A program made the translations under genes and the position numbers. This document shows positions 15,704-22,715 of a stretch of DNA of 64,000 bases, in pieces. The notes under the pieces are model-generated. The model searched no databases, was not told the origin of the DNA, and saw only the letters and a list, made by a program, of their open reading frames with translations. Positions within the stretch are counted from its first letter, which is position 1, and each line of letters starts with the position of its first letter. This stretch comes from Frankineae bacterium MT45 (GTDB lineage Bacteria > Actinomycetota > Actinomycetes > Mycobacteriales > Jatrophihabitantaceae). The stretch spans positions 2,601,423 to 2,665,422 of the forward strand of contig LT629697.1 in assembly GCA_900100325.1 (NCBI GenBank), written 5' to 3'.

Positions 15704-17589
15704 GCGACGGCTGTGGTGGGGGTGGTGTGTTGGTTGTGGGTGGGGTGGTTTTGGTGGTGGGGGGTGGGGTGTCCGAAGTGGTAGCCCTGGGCGTGGGAGC
15801 AGCCGAGGTCGGTGAGGGTTTGGGCTTGGTGGGGGGTTTCGACGCCTTCGGCGATGATGTCGAGGTTCAGTGCGATGGCCATGGCGACGATCGCTTTCAG
15901 GACGGGGGCGTCGGTGCCGGTGTCGGGGATCGCGGCGACGAAGGACCGGTCGATCTTGAGGATGTTGGCGGGGAGTTTCTCGAGCCGGTTGAGGGAGGAG
16001 TAGCCGGTGCCGAAGTCGTCGATCGCGATCCGTACTCCGAGGTCGCGCAGGCTGCGCAGGACGGCAAGGACGCGGAGGTGGTCGGCGTCGAAGGTTGATT
16101 CGGTCACTTCGATGATCAGCGATGCCGGTGGCAGCCCGGTGTCGGTGAGGATGGCCGCGACGGTGGTGGCGTAGTCGGGGTTGGTCAGTTCGTGGCCGGA
16201 GGCGTTGACCGAAACGATCCGGGGCCGTCCGGTGTGTCGGGTGTGGGCGGCGGTGCGTTCGCAGGCCTGTCGCAGCACCCAGGCGCCGATGGCGTGGATC
16301 GCGCCGCTGCTTTCGGCGAGCGGGATGAACTCCAGCGGGGGGACCAGCCCCCGGGTGGGGTGGTGCCAGCGGATCAGGGCTTCGTCACCGGTGATCTCGC
16401 CCCGTTGCAGATCAACGATCGGTTGGAAGTAGACCTCGAACTCGTCGTTCTCCAGGGCCCGGTAAAACTCGGCCGAGGTCGCGCCGTCGTCGGTCACCCC
16501 GTACTGGCTGGTCTGTCCGCCGCCGCTGCTCTTAGCGTTGTAAAGGGCGACGTCGGCGCGGCCTAACAGTTTCGACTGCGAGTCATCCGGGCGCAGTTCA
16601 GCGACGCCGGCCGAGAACGACGTCTCATGCGCCACCAGCACCCGCAGTTCATCAGCGACCCCGGCCGCCCGGTTCGCGGTAAACCCCGGCAGGATCAGCG
16701 CGAACTCGTCACCGCCCTGACGGCACATCATCAAACCCGCAGCGAGGTTCCGCTGCCAGATCGCCGAGATCGTGGACAGTAACCGGTCACCCTCAGCATG
16801 ACCGGACAGGTCATTGACCGTCTTGAAATCATCGAGATCGATCACCACCACCGCCAACGCCTGATCACCCCGATGCGCATCAGAGATCGCCCGACCCAGC
16901 AGACCATCGAAACCACGCCGACTATGCAACCCCGTCAACGGATCCAAATGAGCCGCCGCCGCCACCCGAGTCAACGACGCAACCAAGACAGCACCCCCGA
17001 CCAGGACGCCCTGGGTGAAGACGATGTCCGACTCGAGCAACCCAACCACCTGGGCAGCGACGTACACGCATATTTCGCCGAGGACTATGTGAGCGGCGAG
17101 GGTAGCCAGTGAGAAGTAGAAGGCACACCCCACACCGATGGCCACGATCATGATCCCGCCGTCCACCTCGGCGGCCGGGTGATCACTAAGCAGGGACATC
17201 GACACCGCGACCATCACGGTGCCGACTGACATCAGCACATGACGGGCGGAGTAGGGCAGGAGACGGCCGATCGCCAGCACGACCACCCCGCTGATCGCGG
17301 CAAGAACACTCAACACGGCGAGAGCCGTCGCGTGCCGCACCGGGAGCGGCGAGACCGCCAGTGACAGCAAGCCGAGGAGACCTGCGATCAAGTAAGAGTT
17401 GCCGGTGGTGAAGGCGAAGACGCCAGGCGTCGCAACGGCGGGTTTGCGTGTCACGAAGGCCCAGAACTCACGCCACCGCACCCCACGGGCCGAACCCGCT
17501 GAATCGGCATGACGAAACGCCACACCGTCCAAACGCCCTAGTACGTCCATACCGCCAAGACACTCCGTGTCGAAACAATGGCTGCTCAT
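15700..17589 (-). CDS. GGDEF-EAL membrane protein, copy A
   Basis: A c-di-GMP enzyme of about 629 residues. Several membrane helices occupy residues 56-205. The GGDEF domain carries the intact active site RQGGDEF (292-296), with no RxxD inhibitory site where expected. The EAL domain carries EALIRW (403-405), VNASGHE, EVTES, IDDFGTGYSSL, KIDRSF and EGVETP, so both activities could be intact. The tail after the EAL domain is His-rich (TPHHQNHPTHNQH). From residue 1 to about 55 and from about 204 to the end it is identical to copy B; only the sensor part differs. The start is uncertain (ATG 17589, or the downstream ATG of MDVLGRL). Confidence 0.92.
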   Translation of the reverse strand: MSSHCFDTECLGGMDVLGRLDGVAFRHADSAGSARGVRWREFWAFVTRKPAVATPGVFAFTTGNSYLIAGLLGLLSLAVSPLPVRHATALAVLSVLAAISGVVVLAIGRLLPYSARHVLMSVGTVMVAVSMSLLSDHPAAEVDGGIMIVAIGVGCAFYFSLATLAAHIVLGEICVYVAAQVVGLLESDIVFTQGVLVGGAVLVASLTRVAAAAHLDPLTGLHSRRGFDGLLGRAISDAHRGDQALAVVVIDLDDFKTVNDLSGHAEGDRLLSTISAIWQRNLAAGLMMCRQGGDEFALILPGFTANRAAGVADELRVLVAHETSFSAGVAELRPDDSQSKLLGRADVALYNAKSSGGGQTSQYGVTDDGATSAEFYRALENDEFEVYFQPIVDLQRGEITGDEALIRWHHPTRGLVPPLEFIPLAESSGAIHAIGAWVLRQACERTAAHTRHTGRPRIVSVNASGHELTNPDYATTVAAILTDTGLPPASLIIEVTESTFDADHLRVLAVLRSLRDLGVRIAIDDFGTGYSSLNRLEKLPANILKIDRSFVAAIPDTGTDAPVLKAIVAMAIALNLDIIAEGVETPHQAQTLTDLGCSHAQGYHFGHPTPHHQNHPTHNQHTTPTTAVA

Positions 17590-19635
17590 CCGCAACAACC
17601 CGGACGCACAGTTTCCCGTACAAATCGCCTCACCGCGCGCTGAAAACCGCCGGCCGGCGGCACAGCTAGGCGACGGCTGTGGTGGGGGTGGTGTGTTGGT
17701 TGTGGGTGGGGTGGTTTTGGTGGTGGGGGGTGGGGTGTCCGAAGTGGTAGCCCTGGGCGTGGGAGCAGCCGAGGTCGGTGAGGGTTTGGGCTTGGTGGGG
17801 GGTTTCGACGCCTTCGGCGATGATGTCGAGGTTCAGGGCGATGGCCATGGCGACGATCGCTTTCAGGACGGGGGCGTCGGTGCCGGTGTCGGGGATTGCG
17901 GCGACGAATGACCGGTCGATCTTGAGGATGTTGGCGGGGAGTTTCTCGAGCCGGTTGAGGGAGGAGTAGCCGGTGCCGAAGTCGTCGATCGCGATCCGTA
18001 CTCCGAGGTCGCGCAGGCTGCGCAGGACGGCAAGGACGCGGAGGTGGTCGGCGTCGAAGGTTGATTCGGTCACTTCGATGATCAGCGATGCCGGTGGCAG
18101 CCCGGTGTCGGTGAGGATGGCCGCGACGGTGGTGGCGTAGTCGGGGTTGGTCAGTTCGTGGCCGGAGGCGTTGACCGAAACGATCCGGGGCCGTCCGGTG
18201 TGTCGGGTGTGGGCGGCGGTGCGTTCGCAGGCCTGTCGCAGCACCCAGGCGCCGATGGCGTGGATCGCGCCGCTGCTTTCGGCGAGCGGGATGAACTCCA
18301 GCGGGGGGACCAGCCCCCGGGTGGGGTGGTGCCAGCGGATCAGGGCTTCGTCACCGGTGATCTCGCCCCGTTGCAGATCAACGATCGGTTGGAAGTAGAC
18401 CTCGAACTCGTCGTTCTCCAGGGCCCGGTAAAACTCGGCCGAGGTCGCGCCGTCGTCGGTCACCCCGTACTGGCTGGTCTGTCCGCCGCCGCTGCTCTTA
18501 GCGTTGTAAAGGGCGACGTCGGCGCGGCCTAACAGTTTCGACTGCGAGTCATCCGGGCGCAGTTCAGCGACGCCGGCCGAGAACGACGTCTCATGCGCCA
18601 CCAGCACCCGCAGTTCATCAGCGACCCCGGCCGCCCGGTTCGCGGTAAACCCCGGCAGGATCAGCGCGAACTCGTCACCGCCCTGACGGCACATCATCAA
18701 ACCCGCAGCGAGGTTCCGCTGCCAGATCGCCGAGATCGTGGACAGTAACCGGTCACCCTCAGCATGACCGGACAGGTCATTGACCGTCTTGAAATCATCG
18801 AGATCGATCACCACCACCGCCAACGCCTGATCACCCCGATGCGCATCAGAGATCGCCCGACCCAGCAGACCATCGAAACCACGCCGACTATGCAACCCCG
18901 TCAACGGATCCAAATGAGCCGCCGCCGCCACCCGAGTCAACGACGCAACCAGTACGACGCCCGCCACAAGAATCCCTTGCATATAAAGGACTTCCGACTC
19001 CCTGAGGCCGGCGTGGTGGGTCGCGACGTACATGCATACCTCGGCGACGACAGTTTGAATGGCGAGGGCGGCCAAGGAGAAGTAGAAGGCACACCCCACA
19101 CCGATGGCCAGGAACATGATCCCGCCGTCAACGGCGGCAGCGGGGCGATCACCGAGCAGGGCAACTGTCACCGCGATGAGCAACGTACCCGCGAAGATGA
19201 GTCCGTGGGAGGCAAACTGGGGCAGGAAGCGGCCGACCGCCAACACGACCACCCCGCTGATCAGGGCAAGAACACTCAACACGGTCAGCGCCGTCTCGTG
19301 TCGCACCGGGACCGGAGCCGCGGCCATCGACAACAACCGGAGTAGCCCGGCAATGATGTAGTAGCTGCCCGCACAGGCGGCGAAGGCGCGAGGCGTGGCT
19401 ACGGCGGGTTTGCGCGTCACGAAGGCCCAGAACTCACGCCACCGCACCCCACGGGCCGAACCCGCTGAATCGGCATGACGAAACGCCACACCGTCCAAAC
19501 GCCCTAGTACGTCCATACCGCCAAGACACTCCGTGTCGAAACAATGGCTGCTCATCCGCAACAACCCGGACGCACAGTTTCCCGTACAAATCGCCTCACC
19601 GCGCGCTGAAAACCGCCGGCCGGCGGCACAGCTAG
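15701..19635. repeat. 1966-bp tandem duplication carrying the GGDEF-EAL genes
   Basis: 15701-17669 and 17667-19635 are two copies of one unit, offset 1966 bp and sharing the three bases TAG at the junction. Nearly all bases match at both ends (15701 to about 16984, and about 17448 to 17669). Only three silent differences were seen in the EAL end, while about 460 bp coding for the membrane sensor differ strongly. A G/T-rich run (15711-15775 and its copy) lies at the left boundary of each unit. The pattern suggests duplication followed by gene conversion of the ends or exchange of the middle. Confidence 0.93.
17666..19555 (-). CDS. GGDEF-EAL membrane protein, copy B
   Basis: The upstream member of the tandem pair, about 629 residues and the same length as copy A. 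The catalytic part is identical: RQGGDEF, EALIRW, IDDFGTGYSSL, EGVETP and the His-rich tail. The membrane region (about 56-205) has the same helix plan but many substitutions; for example its third helix reads GLIFAGTLLIAVTVALLGD where copy A has VLMSVGTVMVAVSMSLLSD. The short patch GVGCAFYFSLA is shared. It ends with TAG, copy A with TAA. About 77 bp separate the genes, including the same upstream sequence, so each may have its own promoter. The input each senses is unknown. Confidence 0.92.
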   Translation of the reverse strand: MSSHCFDTECLGGMDVLGRLDGVAFRHADSAGSARGVRWREFWAFVTRKPAVATPRAFAACAGSYYIIAGLLRLLSMAAAPVPVRHETALTVLSVLALISGVVVLAVGRFLPQFASHGLIFAGTLLIAVTVALLGDRPAAAVDGGIMFLAIGVGCAFYFSLAALAIQTVVAEVCMYVATHHAGLRESEVLYMQGILVAGVVLVASLTRVAAAAHLDPLTGLHSRRGFDGLLGRAISDAHRGDQALAVVVIDLDDFKTVNDLSGHAEGDRLLSTISAIWQRNLAAGLMMCRQGGDEFALILPGFTANRAAGVADELRVLVAHETSFSAGVAELRPDDSQSKLLGRADVALYNAKSSGGGQTSQYGVTDDGATSAEFYRALENDEFEVYFQPIVDLQRGEITGDEALIRWHHPTRGLVPPLEFIPLAESSGAIHAIGAWVLRQACERTAAHTRHTGRPRIVSVNASGHELTNPDYATTVAAILTDTGLPPASLIIEVTESTFDADHLRVLAVLRSLRDLGVRIAIDDFGTGYSSLNRLEKLPANILKIDRSFVAAIPDTGTDAPVLKAIVAMAIALNLDIIAEGVETPHQAQTLTDLGCSHAQGYHFGHPTPHHQNHPTHNQHTTPTTAVA

Positions 19636-19670
19636 CCGGGCCGTTCGCGGCGGGCGCCCCGACGCATTCG

Positions 19671-19676
19671 TATGCT
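19671..19676 (+). promoter_or_regulatory. -10 box (TATGCT), leaderless, VOC gene
   Basis: TATGCT lies six bases before the GTG at 19683, just outside the tandem duplication. Confidence 0.6.
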
Positions 19677-19682
19677 GGCTCG

Positions 19683-20045
19683 GTGGCAACACCTCGGGTT
19701 GCTGCAGTCTCGCTCGACTGCGCTGATCCAAGCGAGTTGGGGTCGTTCTATGCCCAGCTACTCGCCGGCGAGACTCTGTGGAGCAGCGCTAGCAGCGTCG
19801 GCGTCCGCGCGGCTGGCGTAGTTCTGGTGGCTCAGCGGGTAACGCCATACGCTCGGCCAGAGTGGCCGGGTAAATCTGTCGTACATCTTGACCTGACGGC
19901 GACGCCGGACCTGGAGACCGCGATTACGCGTGCGGTTCGACTTGGCGCCACGCTGGTTGAGCCGCAGTACGACGACCGATGGAGTGTGCTGCTTGATCCG
20001 GCGGGGCATCCGTTCTGCATCACCACATTGACGCCACCCGAATGA
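19683..20045 (+). CDS. VOC (glyoxalase-like) domain protein
   Basis: A 120-residue single-domain VOC protein. It reads RVAAVSLDCADPSELGSFYAQLL, then VVHLDLTATPDLETA and LLDPAGHPFCITTL, the same subfamily as the protein at 8053 but clearly distinct in sequence. It starts at GTG 19683 with a -10-like box six bases before it. It lies immediately outside the right end of the duplicated GGDEF-EAL unit and is divergent from it. Function unknown. Confidence 0.87.
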   Translation: MATPRVAAVSLDCADPSELGSFYAQLLAGETLWSSASSVGVRAAGVVLVAQRVTPYARPEWPGKSVVHLDLTATPDLETAITRAVRLGATLVEPQYDDRWSVLLDPAGHPFCITTLTPPE

Positions 20046-20477
20046 CGCAGCCGCGGCTCATGGACCCGGGAGGGGAGGCAACGCGGTGTGCAGGGGCCAT
20101 GGCGCGTGAGGCACGCGTCATCCGTTCTAGTTGTCATAATGTTGATTATCGGCGATCGAATTTGGTGTGCGCAGGTGCGACATCTCGCCAAGTCGACAAA
20201 GTGCCTGCGATAGCGGGACGAACCACATGCGAACATCGGCGACCCTGACGTGAACCCGCGGCAGATGTCCGGCACGCAGGCGGCCCGCGCCGGTGACAAA
20301 GTTGCGTCACGTCTGGAGTCCCACCAGTCGCATAGACGCGTCGCGGTACGACAGCAGCCCCGATGCGCGACACGACGCATCGCGGTCTGCGCACTACCCC
20401 TTCCCTGCGACGTCGGCAGAATCAGCACAACCTGACATAATGTGTGGCGATCCGCCGGGACGACCGGCACAGAGGCG
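20046..20477. other. Intergenic region between convergent genes, no gene seen
   Basis: These 432 bases lie after a plus-strand stop and before a minus-strand stop. No coding frame with family-like sequence was recognised. It holds an AT-rich patch near 20135-20165 and a small palindrome CGATGCG-N8-CGCATCG (20361-20382). No transposase or RNA gene was recognised. Confidence 0.5.
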
Positions 20478-20840
20478 TTACTCGTCGAGCAGCGAGATGA
20501 GCCGCGCCGGCGCGATCGCGCGATAGGCGTCCTCTACGAGCTCGGCAACCTCCGGCCACTCGATACCGGTATCCAGGCGCACGCCGACCCATCCGCGGTG
20601 GCCAACGTACGGAGGTCGGAAGAAGTAATCGGGGTTCGCCGAGATCAGGTCAGCCTGGACGCCCTCCTCGGCCGCACACCAGAACGACAGATTCTGATCA
20701 CCATGGTGATACCCGACGAACATCACGAAAGTCTTCTTGCCCCGGATGAACCAGGTGTTCGCGCCGTGGCTGATCCGCTCGTCAACCTCGGGCAGCGCTG
20801 TGCAGAGCGTCCGCAGTCTCTCCACTGGTGACTCGCTCAT
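20478..20840 (-). CDS. MmcQ/YjbR family DNA-binding-fold protein
   Basis: A 120-residue protein of the MmcQ/YjbR family (CyaY-like fold). It reads LRTLCTALPEVDERISHGANTWFIRGKKTFVMF (quoted in part: LPEVDERISHGANTWFIRGKK), then YFFRPPYVGHRGWVGVRLD and DAYRAIAPARL at the end. The ATG at 20840 begins MSESPVERL; the longer open frame upstream is antisense to the thymidine kinase gene. Proteins of this family are widespread and mostly of unknown function. Confidence 0.88.
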   Translation of the reverse strand: MSESPVERLRTLCTALPEVDERISHGANTWFIRGKKTFVMFVGYHHGDQNLSFWCAAEEGVQADLISANPDYFFRPPYVGHRGWVGVRLDTGIEWPEVAELVEDAYRAIAPARLISLLDE

Positions 20841-20907
20841 GCTGGCGAGTATTCCGTGACACCCCGGAAATGGCGAGCGGTTCGCGTGGGCCGCGACGAC
20901 CTCCGGG

Positions 20908-20913
20908 TAGCGT
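20908..20913 (+). promoter_or_regulatory. -10 box (TAGCGT) upstream of tdk
   Basis: TAGCGT lies eight bases before the GTG at 20922. This supports that start, with a transcript having almost no leader. Confidence 0.5.
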
Positions 20914-20921
20914 CGGGATCC

Positions 20922-21647
20922 GTGAGCGACTCCACTCCCCCAACCCCAGCCCCACCGACGAGCGCCCTGGCGTCCGTCCCCGCCGCCGGTACGCGTCGGG
21001 CCACCCCGATGCCGGCCCATCTCAAGTTCTTCTACGGGCCGATGGACTGCGGGAAGTCGACGTTGGCTCTGCAGATCGACCACAACCACTCCCGCCAGGG
21101 ACGCAGCGGAATGCTCCTCACCCGCTATGACCGATCAGCGGGCGCCCGCATCACGACCAGGGTCGGGTTGAGCCACAGCGCGATCGAGATCGACGACGAG
21201 ACCGACCTGCGAGTGCTGGTGCGGCAGCGTTGGGCCAGCGGTCAGGCGCTGGACTACCTGATCATCGACGAAGCGGGGTTCCTCAACCCCGAGCACGTCG
21301 ACCAGCTGGCCGAGCTCGTCGACGACTGGCACGTGGACGTCTACTGCTTCGGACTGGCCACCGATTTCCGTAGTCTGCTTCTCCCTGGCGCCAAGCGGCT
21401 CATCGAATTGGCCGACGAACTGCACCCGGTGCACGTCGAGGTGCTCTGCTGGTGCGGGCGACCCGGACAGCAGAATGCCCGGATCGTGAACGGGCGAGTA
21501 GTACGGGAGGGCGACACGGTGGCCGTCGGCGACACCAGCGTAGATGGAGCGTCGATGCGCTACGAGGTGCTCTGCCGGGCCCACTATCGGGGCGGTCAGC
21601 TCAGCCGGTCAGCCGTGCCCGACCAGCAGCTCAGCCTCGACGTCTGA
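20922..21647 (+). CDS. tdk: Thymidine kinase (type II)
   Basis: Phosphorylates thymidine for dTTP salvage. The P-loop reads FFYGPMDCGKSTLAL, the Walker B region YLIIDEAGFL, and the lasso region VYCFGLATDFRSLLLPG; zinc-type cysteines occur at LCWCGRPG and YEVLCRAHY. From GTG 20922 the protein has 241 residues with a Pro/Thr/Ala-rich N-terminal extension of about 29 residues; from ATG 21009 (MPAHLKFF) it would be 212, closer to usual length. The -10-like box at 20908 favours the longer form. It is divergent from the MmcQ gene. Confidence 0.92.
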   Translation: MSDSTPPTPAPPTSALASVPAAGTRRATPMPAHLKFFYGPMDCGKSTLALQIDHNHSRQGRSGMLLTRYDRSAGARITTRVGLSHSAIEIDDETDLRVLVRQRWASGQALDYLIIDEAGFLNPEHVDQLAELVDDWHVDVYCFGLATDFRSLLLPGAKRLIELADELHPVHVEVLCWCGRPGQQNARIVNGRVVREGDTVAVGDTSVDGASMRYEVLCRAHYRGGQLSRSAVPDQQLSLDV

Positions 21648-22137
21648 ACGAATCCCAGGCCGCTACGAAGCCGACCGCGGCCGCGCCTACGGCCAGGGCC
21701 GACCCGACCGCGCCCCGAACCGGATCCAGGCGCCGCTCCTGCGCAGCATTCGCGATAACCGCTCCGTCGACGAGATCGCTCACCGCTCCGGCCACCAGCC
21801 ACGGTGCACGACCACGGTGACCAAGCGCCGTCGCCAGGGTGCCGATTCCGATGCTCACGTCGCGTACTGCCGCCATCCGGGCCAGCCAGCTCACCCGGGT
21901 CGCGGTCCCGGTGTCGAGGCCGATGACGCGGGTCGAGAAGACGGGGTGGACCAGGAAGGTCGTTCCGAGGGCCGTCCGGCCGACACCGATCCCGAGCGCA
22001 GCGTGCCGGAGCGGAATCCGCGGGATACGGCGCCGACGTCCCTCGACCACAGCGACTTCGACGTCAGAATCGAGGGCGGGCTCAGTGTCCCAGCCGGACA
22101 CCTCGGACGCGCCTGCACGACGACCCAGAACTCGCAC
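21631..22137 (-). CDS. Small membrane protein, function unknown
   Basis: A 168-residue protein with about four hydrophobic stretches after a charged N-terminal 40 residues: LGIGVGRTALGTTFLVHP, VSWLARMAAVRDVSIGIG, PWLVAGAVSDLVDGAVIAN and VGSALAVGAAAVGFVAAW. It resembles small uncharacterised actinobacterial membrane proteins of the DUF4267 kind, but this is only a likeness. The GTG at 22137 has GGAGAG five bases upstream. Its 3' end overlaps the end of tdk by 17 bp on the opposite strand. Confidence 0.7.
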   Translation of the reverse strand: MRVLGRRAGASEVSGWDTEPALDSDVEVAVVEGRRRRIPRIPLRHAALGIGVGRTALGTTFLVHPVFSTRVIGLDTGTATRVSWLARMAAVRDVSIGIGTLATALGHRGRAPWLVAGAVSDLVDGAVIANAAQERRLDPVRGAVGSALAVGAAAVGFVAAWDSFRRRG

Positions 22138-22187
22138 CGGACTCTCCTTCTCGTAGATGGACCCTCACGCCCACGTTCAGACCCGCC

Positions 22188-22214
22188 GGGAATCCTCCGG
22201 GACGCCGAAACGTT
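22188..22214 (+). promoter_or_regulatory. SigR/SigH-type promoter upstream of rbpA
   Basis: GGGAAT (22188-22193), 18 bases, then GTT (22212-22214) matches the thiol-stress sigma factor consensus GGAAT-N18/19-GTT of Streptomyces SigR and mycobacterial SigH. It lies about 130 bases before the rbpA start. rbpA is a known SigR target in Streptomyces, which supports the assignment. Confidence 0.75.
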
Positions 22215-22342
22215 GGCTAGATGAGACAATAGAGCGTTGGGGTTGCTTGCTCATGCGCCGAGCCGGGCGTGGAATGGCGATTTTCGGCCCTGATGCTCGC
22301 CGGCTCATCATCTTGCAAGACCGACATGAGGAGGTGCCCACT

Positions 22343-22693
22343 ATGGCAGATCGCGCACTACGGGGCAGTAGATTGGGCGCAGTTAGCTACGAAACCGAGT
22401 ACGGCGCGGAGCCCGCGCCCCGCAACGTTCAGAGCTACCGATGCCCTCGTGACCACGTGTTCAGCGTTCCGTTCTCCGAAGAGGCCGAGATCCCGGCCAC
22501 CTGGGAATGCCGTCTGGACGGGCTCGACGGTCGCCTCATCGACGGACCGGCCCCGGACGAGAAGAAGGTCAAGCCGCCGCGCACCCACTGGGACATGCTC
22601 ATGGAGCGCCGCACCCAGGCTGACCTCGAAGAGGTGCTCGCTGAGCGTCTCGAGGTGCTTCGCGCCCGCCGCGGAGGCGCCAAAACCGGCTGA
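22343..22693 (+). CDS. rbpA: RNA polymerase-binding protein RbpA
   Basis: A 116-residue actinobacterial transcription activator that binds RNA polymerase and principal sigma factors and stabilises open complexes. The N-terminal tail MADRALRGSRLGAVSYETE, the core YRCPRDHVFSVPFSEEAEIPATWEC with its cysteines (quoted in part: RCPRDHVFSVPFS), and the C-terminal sigma-interaction region KPPRTHWDMLMERR are all typical. The GAGGAGG ribosome site at 22328-22334 fixes the ATG at 22343. A SigR-like promoter lies upstream. It is convergent with lnt. Confidence 0.97.
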   Translation: MADRALRGSRLGAVSYETEYGAEPAPRNVQSYRCPRDHVFSVPFSEEAEIPATWECRLDGLDGRLIDGPAPDEKKVKPPRTHWDMLMERRTQADLEEVLAERLEVLRARRGGAKTG

Positions 22694-22715
22694 CCTTTGG
22701 GTCAATCGGCGGTGG

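Noticed and set aside
15700-19564. Insertion sequence or phage as cause of the tandem GGDEF-EAL copies
   Set aside because: No transposase, integrase or terminal inverted repeats flank the units; the 3-bp TAG junction fits simple tandem duplication.
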